From: a virus
IMG/VR virus record: IMGVR_UViG_3300009184_000123
Coordinates: 1-32,771 of that record
Reading direction: 5' to 3' (one strand)
Length of the DNA: 32,771 bases
Shown: positions 12,623-20,170 of the stretch, in pieces
How positions within the stretch are numbered: the stretch's first letter is position 1
Layout of the letters: the number at the start of each line of letters is the position of its first letter
Made by a program: the position numbers and the translations under genes
Notes under the pieces: generated by a model
Databases searched by the model: none
Told to the model about the DNA's origin: nothing
Seen by the model: only the letters and a program-made list of their open reading frames with translations

Positions 12623-13921
12623 ATGGGAGTAATTGACAAATCAATTAAAGGTTTTAAAAATCTTTTTAATTATCAAAGCATATTCCAACCGCAGGAAAGT
12701 AACAATAAAAATTTAGGTTCAAAAGTAATGCCGTTACAGTTGCAACGTATCAAACAGGATACGTTAACTTGGCGCGAGGGTATCGAAGAGGCAGAACGCG
12801 CATACGTTCCATTTAGGGTAAAAATGCAGGAAACTTTTGTAGATACAATTTTGAACGGTCATGTTTCGGCATGTATCGAGCGACGAAAAGATTTGACATT
12901 GTTACGCGATTGGCAAATATTAAACGCCGACGGAACGCCAAACGAAGACGTTGAAAAAATATTAAATTCGGCTTGGTTCAACAAATTCATGTCGTTTTCG
13001 TTAGATACAATTTTTTTCGGTTATACATTGATAAGTTTAGGCGACATCAAAGACGGAAAGTTTGAGGACATCGAAGTTATTAAACGTTGGAATATTTCGC
13101 CCGACCGCAAGGTCGTTTCGTCAGTTCCTTACGACGTTAACGGCGTAAGTTTTGAAGCGGACGAGTTTAAAAATTGGCACGTTTATATAAAAACAGTTAA
13201 CGACATCGGGTCGTCAAAATGCGGTTTTGGTTTACTTTATTCAGTTGCATTGTACGAAATCTTTTTGCGCAACCTATTAGGTTATAATGGCGATTTTGTG
13301 GAACTTTATTCACAACCTTACCGAATAGGGAAAACAAACAAAACCCAAGGAATTGAGCGAGATACATTCGAGGACGCCGTCGCAAATATGGGGTCGGCAG
13401 GTTACGCAATACTTGACGCGCAGGACGACACAATCGAATTTTTAGACAGTTCGTTAGGAGGGACGGGTTACAAAGGTTACGCCGATTTGGAAAGCCGTAT
13501 CGAAAAGAAAATTTCAAAATTGATTTTAGGACACGCGGACGCATTAGACAGCACGTCGGGAAAAATTGGAGCAAGTCAGGGCGAGGAAAGCCCAACAGCG
13601 CAAGCGTTAGAAGACAAACAAACAAAGGACGGCGTATTTATTACGGACGTAATCAATTGCGAACTATTGCCGAGACTTCGAAATTTAGGTTTTGCAATTC
13701 CCGAAGACGTAACGTTTGAATTTAAGAACGACAGCGAACAAATAGAGACCAACAATAATATTGTTGAATTGGCTGTAAAAATCAAACAGGCAGGTTTACA
13801 AATATCAAAAGATTATTTTGAAGAGCAAACAGGAATTAAACTATTTGATTTGCCCGCGGTTGCGTCAAGCCCCGCACCAAGTCAAAGCGTTAAAAATAGA
13901 CTTGAAAGTTTATATAAATAA
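12623..13921 (+). CDS. portal protein (DUF935, Mu gp29-like)
   Basis: A 432-residue portal of the DUF935 type. Supporting stretches are the early HVSACIERRKDLTLLRDW, the SKCGFGLLYSVALYEIFLR segment, and the late LILGHADALDSTSGKIGASQGEE (pieces), which belongs to the conserved DUF935 core. It forms the dodecameric ring through which DNA enters and leaves the capsid. The stop overlaps the MuF start by one base, and the order TerL, DUF1320, portal, MuF is close to the Mu head module. Confidence 0.88.
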   Translation: MGVIDKSIKGFKNLFNYQSIFQPQESNNKNLGSKVMPLQLQRIKQDTLTWREGIEEAERAYVPFRVKMQETFVDTILNGHVSACIERRKDLTLLRDWQILNADGTPNEDVEKILNSAWFNKFMSFSLDTIFFGYTLISLGDIKDGKFEDIEVIKRWNISPDRKVVSSVPYDVNGVSFEADEFKNWHVYIKTVNDIGSSKCGFGLLYSVALYEIFLRNLLGYNGDFVELYSQPYRIGKTNKTQGIERDTFEDAVANMGSAGYAILDAQDDTIEFLDSSLGGTGYKGYADLESRIEKKISKLILGHADALDSTSGKIGASQGEESPTAQALEDKQTKDGVFITDVINCELLPRLRNLGFAIPEDVTFEFKNDSEQIETNNNIVELAVKIKQAGLQISKDYFEEQTGIKLFDLPAVASSPAPSQSVKNRLESLYK

Positions 13922-15372
13922 TGAATTTTACGCAACAACAAATCGACGCATTAATTGAGGGAGTTTACGACGGGACAATTACGACCCGCGATTTACCTGT
14001 TAATTTATACAATGCAATTTCGCAAAAGTTGTTGTCGGCGTTGGGGAGCGTTGAGGGTTCGCCAAGTAAAAGTCTTTTAAATGAATTAAAAGAAAACATT
14101 TATATGTTTTCGGGTGCAAAGGTTTACCAACAAATTCAGGACATTAGTTTATTAGGGCAAAACGACAATATAAAGTCTTTTAAAAATTTCAGGGACGAAG
14201 CGTTGGCGATTTACAACCAATATAATAAAAATTGGTTAGAAACGGAATACAGCACAGCAATAGGGCAAGCGCAAAGCGCGGTACGTTGGGAGCAAATCGA
14301 AGCGCAAAAATCGGAATTACCATATTTACAATATAGCGCAGTAATTGACAAAAACACGTCGGATATTTGCAAACCATTAGACGGGGTTTGTTTGCCTGTT
14401 AGTGACAAGTTTTGGAATATAAACACACCGTTAAACCATTTCAATTGCCGTTGCACAGTTATACAGTTTGACAAAACAGACGCAACGCAAGTGGGTATAA
14501 CATCAAAAGAAAACGCCGACAAAGCAACAGCGGAAATTTCAAAATTAAGGCACCCGTTATTTGAGGGCAACAGCGGAAAAGACAGACTAATTTACAACAA
14601 AGAACACCCGTATTTTGACGTCCCGAAAGCCGACAGGGAATTTGCAAAAGAAAATTTTGGGTTGCCAATTCCACAACTTGAAAGTGTATTTACGCCCGCG
14701 AAAACAATATCGGAAGCGAGAACAAATGTTTTAAGTATATTTGAGGAAAATTTAGGCATAAAAGGAAAATCGGTTGGAGTTTCAAAAGATTTGACTTTGG
14801 CGGATTTAAACCAAAGAAGCGAACATTTATTTAACTTAACAAAAGAATATAACATCACTTTCAATAAAAATTCAGTTCCTGAAATTAAATTTCAATCGTC
14901 AGGCGGTGCGTATGGACGCGTAAATTATTTTTACGACGGAAGACTTGAAAGAATGAATTTTGGAAGTAGGTTTGACGCGTCGAGGGGTATTGAAGACCGT
15001 ATAAAAATAACGCAGTCGGGTTTTTCAGGTTATGCAAAATCAAAAGTCGACATTGATAAATTAAATTTGTCAACATTAACACACGAATTTGGTCACGTTA
15101 TTTCGGTAACGGGTTTAAGAACTGAATTTGTTGGATACAAAGATTTTTGGGAAGAAATGAAAAGTTTGAAAACAGCATATAACGTTGAGGTTAATAAATT
15201 GGCGTCAATAAAAGACACCGCAACGTTAAATAAAATATATTTAGGCGATTATGCAAGGACAGACGTAAACGAATTTTTGGCAGAGGGTTTTACGGAGTAT
15301 AAATTGAAAACAAACCCGTCAAAATATGCAACAGAAGTTGGAAAAATAATTGATAAATACTTTAAAAAATAA
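13921..15372 (+). CDS. MuF head morphogenesis protein fused to a zinc-metallopeptidase-like domain
   Basis: A 483-residue protein. The N-terminal half is a MuF/SPP1 gp7-type minor head domain, with the helix EAQKSELPYLQYS, D-x-x-T-x-x-x-C-x-x-L and the diagnostic N175-C-R-C-T-V180. Residues 200-250 continue with the ENFGLPIP-type ending. The rest is an added domain with a classic zincin signature H388-E-F-G-H392 and a downstream E451-F-L-A-E455-G-F-x-E459 helix that can give the third zinc ligand. Such C-terminal extensions of MuF proteins can be enzymes or toxins injected with the DNA; here the substrate is unknown. It follows the portal directly. Confidence 0.8.
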   Translation: MNFTQQQIDALIEGVYDGTITTRDLPVNLYNAISQKLLSALGSVEGSPSKSLLNELKENIYMFSGAKVYQQIQDISLLGQNDNIKSFKNFRDEALAIYNQYNKNWLETEYSTAIGQAQSAVRWEQIEAQKSELPYLQYSAVIDKNTSDICKPLDGVCLPVSDKFWNINTPLNHFNCRCTVIQFDKTDATQVGITSKENADKATAEISKLRHPLFEGNSGKDRLIYNKEHPYFDVPKADREFAKENFGLPIPQLESVFTPAKTISEARTNVLSIFEENLGIKGKSVGVSKDLTLADLNQRSEHLFNLTKEYNITFNKNSVPEIKFQSSGGAYGRVNYFYDGRLERMNFGSRFDASRGIEDRIKITQSGFSGYAKSKVDIDKLNLSTLTHEFGHVISVTGLRTEFVGYKDFWEEMKSLKTAYNVEVNKLASIKDTATLNKIYLGDYARTDVNEFLAEGFTEYKLKTNPSKYATEVGKIIDKYFKK

Positions 15373-15377
15373 ATATT

Positions 15378-15560
15378 ATGGAAGCAATAGACTTGGTTTG
15401 TTTTAAATGCAAACATTTTCGAAGATTTACGGGCGACGGCGGTTGTGACGCGTTCCCTGACGGAATACCCGAAGAAATAACATCGGGCGAAAACAAACAC
15501 AAAAAACCATTAAAAGACCAAAAAAACGACATCGTTTTCGAACCGACAAAAGACAATTAA
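15378..15560 (+). CDS. small Cys-rich conserved-type phage protein, 60 aa
   Basis: A 60-residue protein with C8-x-x-C11-K-H-F and a third Cys in GGCDAFPDGIPEEI, then GENKHKKPL and NDIVFEP. This short CxxC...AFPDGIP pattern recurs, from memory, as an unnamed protein in the head modules of phages and prophages. The cysteines may bind a metal. It lies between the MuF and gpG-like genes. Confidence 0.65.
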   Translation: MEAIDLVCFKCKHFRRFTGDGGCDAFPDGIPEEITSGENKHKKPLKDQKNDIVFEPTKDN

Positions 15561-15564
15561 TACA

Positions 15565-16011
15565 ATGGCAAGCCAATTTGATTTCCGACGCGTACAAATA
15601 AGATTGCAACAAGCCGAAAAAGGTTTGTCGTTGGCAATTGCAAACATTGCTAAAAATGAATTTTTAAACAATTTCAGGGAGCAAGGTTTTAACGGTAAAA
15701 AATGGAAAGAAGTTCAACGACGTATCGCAGGGACGAAAGCATACGCAGGAAATAAAGACAAAGGCAAAAGAACGCGCGCAATATTACAGGGTAAGGGTTC
15801 AGGTCGTTTGCGAAAAGACGTTGCAAATTCAGTCAGCAACGGGATAAAAAACAGCGAATTAAGTTATACTTTGATAGTGGATAATGAGTACGCAAGTTAT
15901 CACAACGACGGAACGTCAAAAATTCCGCAAAGACAATTCGTTGGAATGACTGAAAAATTAAACAAAAAGATTTTAAATAAAATAAACGAAAAAATTATTC
16001 AAATATGGTAA
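15565..16011 (+). CDS. virion morphogenesis / tail completion protein (Mu gpG, P2 gpS-like)
   Basis: A 148-residue basic protein fitting the phage virion morphogenesis family: helix ANIAKNEFLNNFREQGFNGKKW, ILQGKGSGRLRKD, beta stretch YTLIVDNEYASYHNDG and the conserved IPQRQFVGM near the end. Members are needed to finish heads or join tails. The end overlaps the next start by seven bases. Confidence 0.75.
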   Translation: MASQFDFRRVQIRLQQAEKGLSLAIANIAKNEFLNNFREQGFNGKKWKEVQRRIAGTKAYAGNKDKGKRTRAILQGKGSGRLRKDVANSVSNGIKNSELSYTLIVDNEYASYHNDGTSKIPQRQFVGMTEKLNKKILNKINEKIIQIW

Positions 16012-16475
16012 ACGTAATAAATGAAATTGTCGCGCAACTTCGCACAATTCCTGAATTAAAGTTGGTAACAATTTGGAACAATCAATTTGAATATATAGAA
16101 AACGGCGAAATATATTCGTTTCCTATGCCGTGCGCATTTGTTGAGGTTAACGCGGACGCGTTCGAGCAATTAGGCAACAGGTACCAAGCGAGCGACATAA
16201 ATGTTAAAATACATATCGGACAAGATTTTTACAATGGAACAAACATCGACGAAAATTTAGTTATCTTTGCATTGCGCGACTTGGTAGTTAGAAAATTATC
16301 ACTATTTAAACCAACAACCGCAGGGGCAATGGTAAAAATAAGCGAAAAACAAGACTTTCAACATTCAAACGTTTATCATTACGAAATAGATTTTAAAACG
16401 CATTATGTAGACGACACGAACGTAAATGCGGACATATTAACAACACCGCCAACGGCGTTACAAATTAATAAATAA
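16005..16475 (+). CDS. probable tail terminator or head-tail joining protein, 156 aa
   Basis: A 156-residue alpha/beta protein: helix VNVINEIVAQLRTIPEL, PMPCAFVEVNAD, then strands INVKIHIGQDF and HYEIDFKTHYVDD. The size, fold pattern and place right after the gpG-like gene are those of tail terminators, which cap the tail tube and join it to the head. No diagnostic motif. It overlaps both neighbours. Confidence 0.5.
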   Translation: MVNVINEIVAQLRTIPELKLVTIWNNQFEYIENGEIYSFPMPCAFVEVNADAFEQLGNRYQASDINVKIHIGQDFYNGTNIDENLVIFALRDLVVRKLSLFKPTTAGAMVKISEKQDFQHSNVYHYEIDFKTHYVDDTNVNADILTTPPTALQINK

Positions 16476-17317
16476 TGGCAAGGACAATTGAACAAATACA
16501 AGCGGGAATAATCGCAGACATACAGGCAACGCCTGAATTGGTAGAAGCAAACAGCACGAGCAGGCGCGCAATTTGGCGTTTGTTTACATTTGTACAGGCG
16601 TCGGCAATTCTATTGTTGGAGCAAATTATCGACGTTTTTACAGCAGAAAACGACTTAAAAATCAGTAAGGCAATACCCGCGACAGCGAGTTGGTTAAACG
16701 CAAAAGTTTTTGAGTTTCAATATTCAGCAACAAACCCGCAAATTGTACAATTAGTCAATTTTGCGCCTGCATATCCTGTAACAGATACGTCGTTGCGTTT
16801 GATTACGCGTTGCGCAGTTGTCACAACAATAGCAAACCAAGTTATTATAAAAGTAGCGAAAAGCGAACCGCCAACGGCGTTAACCTCAACGGAATTGAGT
16901 TCGTTGCAATCTTACATTAATAACATAGGTATTGTCGGGGTAAGTTACAATTGTCAATCGTTAGCGTCCGATAAATTATTTATTGACGCAGAAGTTTATT
17001 ACGACGGTCAATATAGCAACGTTATTTCGACAACAGTTATTGACGCAATAAATGCGTTTTTGTCGAGACTGTCTTTTAATGGCGTCTTAAAAGTTTCTGA
17101 CATTGAATTGGCAATCAGAAATGTTGTTGGAGTTAATGACGTTTTATTGAAAAATATTAAAATGCGAAGCGACGCAACATCATTTGTTAACGGAACATTT
17201 TTAATTCAAAACAATACGGTTATTTCAAGGTTATTTCCAACGGTATCGGGTTATATAGTGGGAGAAACAACAACAGGGAACACGTTTACTGACAAATTAA
17301 CATTTATAGCGATTTAA
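16475..17317 (+). CDS. baseplate J-like protein
   Basis: A 280-residue protein with baseplate J features: an N-terminal helical part (QIQAGIIADIQATPEL, SRRAIWRLFTFVQASAILLLEQIID), then beta-rich repeats and the late helix VIDAINAFLSRLSFNGVLKVSDIELAIRNVVGV (pieces), which is typical of the J C-terminal domain. J (P2 gpJ, Mu gp47) builds the wedge at the outer baseplate of contractile tails. It lies well upstream of the hub genes, an unusual place. Confidence 0.75.
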   Translation: MARTIEQIQAGIIADIQATPELVEANSTSRRAIWRLFTFVQASAILLLEQIIDVFTAENDLKISKAIPATASWLNAKVFEFQYSATNPQIVQLVNFAPAYPVTDTSLRLITRCAVVTTIANQVIIKVAKSEPPTALTSTELSSLQSYINNIGIVGVSYNCQSLASDKLFIDAEVYYDGQYSNVISTTVIDAINAFLSRLSFNGVLKVSDIELAIRNVVGVNDVLLKNIKMRSDATSFVNGTFLIQNNTVISRLFPTVSGYIVGETTTGNTFTDKLTFIAI

Positions 17318-17988
17318 TGTACGACGTTAATTATAATACAGCAATTGAAAATCTTTTAGTTCCTGACAAAAGAACTAATAAAACGCTTGCGTTTAACATT
17401 GCCTTGGCTTTGGGTATTGCGAACAATCACAATTTGTTGTTTAATATATATAAAAATTATAATATTATACCAAATTGGTCTGTATCAACAGTATATCAAA
17501 AAAATGATTTTATAAAATATGGTAAAAGTATTTTTCAAAGTATTGTAAATAACAATTCAGGACGACCGACAAACATAAACAAATGGCGTTTGGTTTCTGA
17601 AAACTTTTTAGGTTCCGATTTTCGTTTGTCAATTACGGGCGAAAAATTAAATTTGGAATATGCGTTAAATACTTGGTTTGGTTCAACTTTTAGACAACCA
17701 AGCGTCGGAATAAGCGACATTTATATATCAACAAATAATTTTATTGAATTGCCTGTTTTTCGTGTTGGTATTAATGAATTTGAAAGCACGTCGGTACGTT
17801 CAGACGGTAGCGACCAATTTGTCATTAATTCGTACACTTTTGCAACACAATACAATTTAACAATAAACGTTCCGATTACATTATTTAACACGCTTGGAGC
17901 AACAAACGAAATAAAAACGTCAATTGTCAGGGCGTTTGCAGACAAATACATCAACGCAGGTTTAATCTATAAAATACAAACATATTAA
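17317..17988 (+). CDS. baseplate/tail protein with carbohydrate-binding-like segment
   Basis: A 223-residue protein overlapping the J-like gene by one base, where gpI/gp48-type wedge proteins stand. Residues 54-93 have the pattern of CBM5/12-like carbohydrate-binding modules: W54, a Y60-x-x-N-D-F turn, YGKSIFQS and a closing N88-K-W90 after RP. The rest is beta-rich. It may both cap the wedge and touch surface glycans. The CBM match is by eye only. Confidence 0.55.
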   Translation: MYDVNYNTAIENLLVPDKRTNKTLAFNIALALGIANNHNLLFNIYKNYNIIPNWSVSTVYQKNDFIKYGKSIFQSIVNNNSGRPTNINKWRLVSENFLGSDFRLSITGEKLNLEYALNTWFGSTFRQPSVGISDIYISTNNFIELPVFRVGINEFESTSVRSDGSDQFVINSYTFATQYNLTINVPITLFNTLGATNEIKTSIVRAFADKYINAGLIYKIQTY

Positions 17989-17991
17989 CAA

Positions 17992-18864
17992 ATGAAAATT
18001 TTAAATATTTCAAATATTAGCAGTTCAAATGCAATGCCTATAAAGGCGGGAACATTGCAATTTTTACAGGACGCGCACAAAGAAACAATTTCGGGTTTGA
18101 TTACAAATTTAATTCCAACGCCCGACCCAAATACAATATATATTTTGTCGGGTTGCAAAAATTCAACTGTTGCGCCAATACATACAATATCGGCAGGGGT
18201 TTTGTATTATAATAACGAAATATTTAATTTTGACGGCGCAACGTTTACGTTGACGGGTTTACAAAAAGCATACGCCCGAATTGAAACAACACAATATTTA
18301 ACAAATGCCGACCCCGTACAATTTACGGACGGAGTTAATAGAAACGTTCATAATATTAGAAAAATAGTTGTTGAAAATACAATTTCGTCAAGCGGTTTGC
18401 CCGAATTTAAAGATTTTATTTTGGTAAATAATTGGTTAAAAGGCGACACAAAAGAGGTTGTTTGCGACGCAACGTATTTAGCAACTAATTTTGACGCAAA
18501 CGGAATTGGACGTTTGGAGCGCGCAGGTTGGGCAATTATGAACGGTTACGCAGGTTTGACACCAAACGACAACGGATTGGTTGTTGTTGGTTATGGGTCA
18601 AGTTATCCAACTTTAGGAGCAACAGACGGATATAAGGACGCGGTAATAGTTCAACACGACCACGAATACGCATTAGAAGACCCAAGGTACCCCGTAATGA
18701 CGAGAGTTCCGTCTAACGGTACGGGACTAAATGTCGGTGTAAATAATTCGTCAGGTTTTTTTATTGGTCAAGGACAGTCAAATAGAGTTGCAACAGTCGG
18801 CGAAAGCGGAACCAATAAAAACATGCAACCGTATGTTGTACGTTTGAGAATAATGAAATTGTAA
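17992..18864 (+). CDS. tail fibre / receptor-binding protein with collar-like C-terminus
   Basis: A 290-residue protein. The first half is beta-rich (LQFLQDAHKETISGLI, then strands); the second half holds GWAIMNGYAGLTPNDNGLVVVGYG, YKDAVIVQHDHEY and the end GESGTNKNMQPYVVRLRIMKL (pieces), close to the tail-collar domain found at fibre tips. It probably recognises the host surface. It ends the first tail-tip block and is followed by a tiny ribbon-helix-helix gene. Confidence 0.7.
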   Translation: MKILNISNISSSNAMPIKAGTLQFLQDAHKETISGLITNLIPTPDPNTIYILSGCKNSTVAPIHTISAGVLYYNNEIFNFDGATFTLTGLQKAYARIETTQYLTNADPVQFTDGVNRNVHNIRKIVVENTISSSGLPEFKDFILVNNWLKGDTKEVVCDATYLATNFDANGIGRLERAGWAIMNGYAGLTPNDNGLVVVGYGSSYPTLGATDGYKDAVIVQHDHEYALEDPRYPVMTRVPSNGTGLNVGVNNSSGFFIGQGQSNRVATVGESGTNKNMQPYVVRLRIMKL

Positions 18865-18868
18865 AAAA

Positions 18869-19015
18869 GTGAGCGTTTCAAAGCAAAGGCGAGTAACAGC
18901 GTATCCAAGCCCTTTAAATTTTAAAAAATTAAAGGAAACAACAAATACGCGTAAAATAAGCACGAGCAAAATAATAAACGAAGCGTTAACAGTCTATTTT
19001 AAGGACAAAAAATAA
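18869..19015 (+). CDS. small ribbon-helix-helix (Arc/CopG-like) protein, 48 aa
   Basis: A GTG start at 18869 opens a 48-codon frame to the TAA at 19013; a stop 15 nt upstream leaves no earlier ATG. The product MSVSKQRRVTAYPSPLNFKKL... has the Arc/CopG layout: basic arm, strand RVTAYPS, helix LNFKKLKETTNT, and helix STSKIINEALTVYFKD. It would bind DNA as a dimer of ribbons. An inverted repeat of the kind such proteins bind lies 10 nt after it. It sits exactly between the fibre and the capsid operon. Confidence 0.6.
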   Translation: MSVSKQRRVTAYPSPLNFKKLKETTNTRKISTSKIINEALTVYFKDKK

Positions 19016-19024
19016 GTATTGCAC

Positions 19025-19045
19025 AATTTAGAATTTATCTAAATT
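19025..19045. promoter_or_regulatory. operator-like inverted repeat before the capsid operon
   Basis: AATTTAGA (19025-19032) and TCTAAATT (19038-19045) are perfect inverted arms around ATTTA. No T-run follows, so it is not a terminator. It lies between the ribbon-helix-helix gene and the TAnnTTTG element at 19061. Confidence 0.5.
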
Positions 19046-19060
19046 AAAATAAAAATTTTA

Positions 19061-19068
19061 TACATTTG
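19061..19068 (+). promoter_or_regulatory. candidate promoter -7 element for the capsid operon
   Basis: TACATTTG fits TAnnTTTG. No TTG is found at the normal distance upstream; the inverted repeat occupies that place. Transcription would begin near 19072, almost at the ATG at 19073. Confidence 0.4.
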
Positions 19069-19072
19069 TATT

Positions 19073-20164
19073 ATGATTTATTGCATAGACGAAAATATCG
19101 ACGAACCAATTATGTTAATCAATACCCACATCGGCTTTGACGAAGACGAGGGAATGGGTATTGACGGGGCGTTGTTTCAAAAAGAATTGTTATATTTGGA
19201 TACGTTAGGAAAAAAACGCATACAAATTTGGATTAATTCAATTGGGGGCGTTGTTATGGACGGTTATTCTATTGCATCGGCAATATTAAAAACCAAAACA
19301 CCTGTTGACACGTTCAACGTTGGAATTTGCGCAAGTATTGCGGGCGTTATTTTTATGTGCGGACGAAACCGCGTTGCAATGGATTACAGTTTGTTAATGA
19401 TACACAAACCAAGCGGGGGCAACGACGAAAAGGTTTTGGAATTAATGCAGGAAAGTTTAGTTACAATGTTAACCGCAAAAAGCGGGTTAACAACGGAGCA
19501 GGTTTCAAAATTAATGGACGCGACAAGTTGGATAAATGCGACCGAATGTTTAAAAATGGGTTTTGCAACAGAAATTGAAAAAACGGCAAAAGCCGAAACG
19601 ATAACGGCAACGAATTACGCCGATATATTTACGCAAGCGAATAGGATTACAAATAAAATATTAAAACCAATAATTAACACAAAAAAAAGTATGTTAAAAG
19701 TTACAAACAAACTTGGAATTAATGCCGAAGCGAACGAAGAGAGTATCTTAAACGCAATCGAGCAAATGGAAAGCGCAAAAAACGCCGAAATTGAAACAAT
19801 GAAACAAACAATCGCGGATATGGAAACGCAATTGACAGCATTAAAAGAAAAATGCGACGCAATGATTATCGAAATAGAAACCGAAAAAGAAATGTCACAG
19901 GAAAAAGAGGCAATGGATATGGTTACAAATTTCGCTAAATTAGGACGTATCAAAGACGAAGAAGAAAATGTTAAAATGTGGGTTAACCTTGCAAAAGCGG
20001 ATTTTGACGGAACAAAAGCAATAATCGAAAATTTGCCTTTGAACGTACAAGCAAATAAAATCGAAAATGCATTAGAAAACAACACAAACGAAACGCAATT
20101 TAAAAACGGCGAAGACTTTATGTCTTTTGAATTAAAACAAATTAACAACAAAAACAAAAAATAA
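19073..20164 (+). CDS. ClpP-type prohead protease fused to scaffold
   Basis: A 363-residue protein. The first 170 residues are a ClpP/S14-like serine protease: oxyanion NSIGG (55-59), nucleophile S88 in GICASIAG, H111 in MIHKPSGG, and the helix SWINATECLKMGFATEI near 152-168; the usual third residue may be D149 but does not align cleanly. Residues about 195-290 are a Glu/Lys/Met-rich coiled coil (EQMESAKNAEIETMKQTI), as in internal scaffolds, and the end is flexible. The scaffold would guide capsid assembly and be cut by the attached protease. The major capsid gene follows 6 nt later. Confidence 0.85.
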   Translation: MIYCIDENIDEPIMLINTHIGFDEDEGMGIDGALFQKELLYLDTLGKKRIQIWINSIGGVVMDGYSIASAILKTKTPVDTFNVGICASIAGVIFMCGRNRVAMDYSLLMIHKPSGGNDEKVLELMQESLVTMLTAKSGLTTEQVSKLMDATSWINATECLKMGFATEIEKTAKAETITATNYADIFTQANRITNKILKPIINTKKSMLKVTNKLGINAEANEESILNAIEQMESAKNAEIETMKQTIADMETQLTALKEKCDAMIIEIETEKEMSQEKEAMDMVTNFAKLGRIKDEEENVKMWVNLAKADFDGTKAIIENLPLNVQANKIENALENNTNETQFKNGEDFMSFELKQINNKNKK

Positions 20165-20170
20165 AAGAAT

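Noticed and set aside
13197-13625. Antisense frame of 142 codons opposite the portal gene
   Set aside because: Reverse shadow of a confident portal; Arg/Leu/Cys-rich translation without known features.
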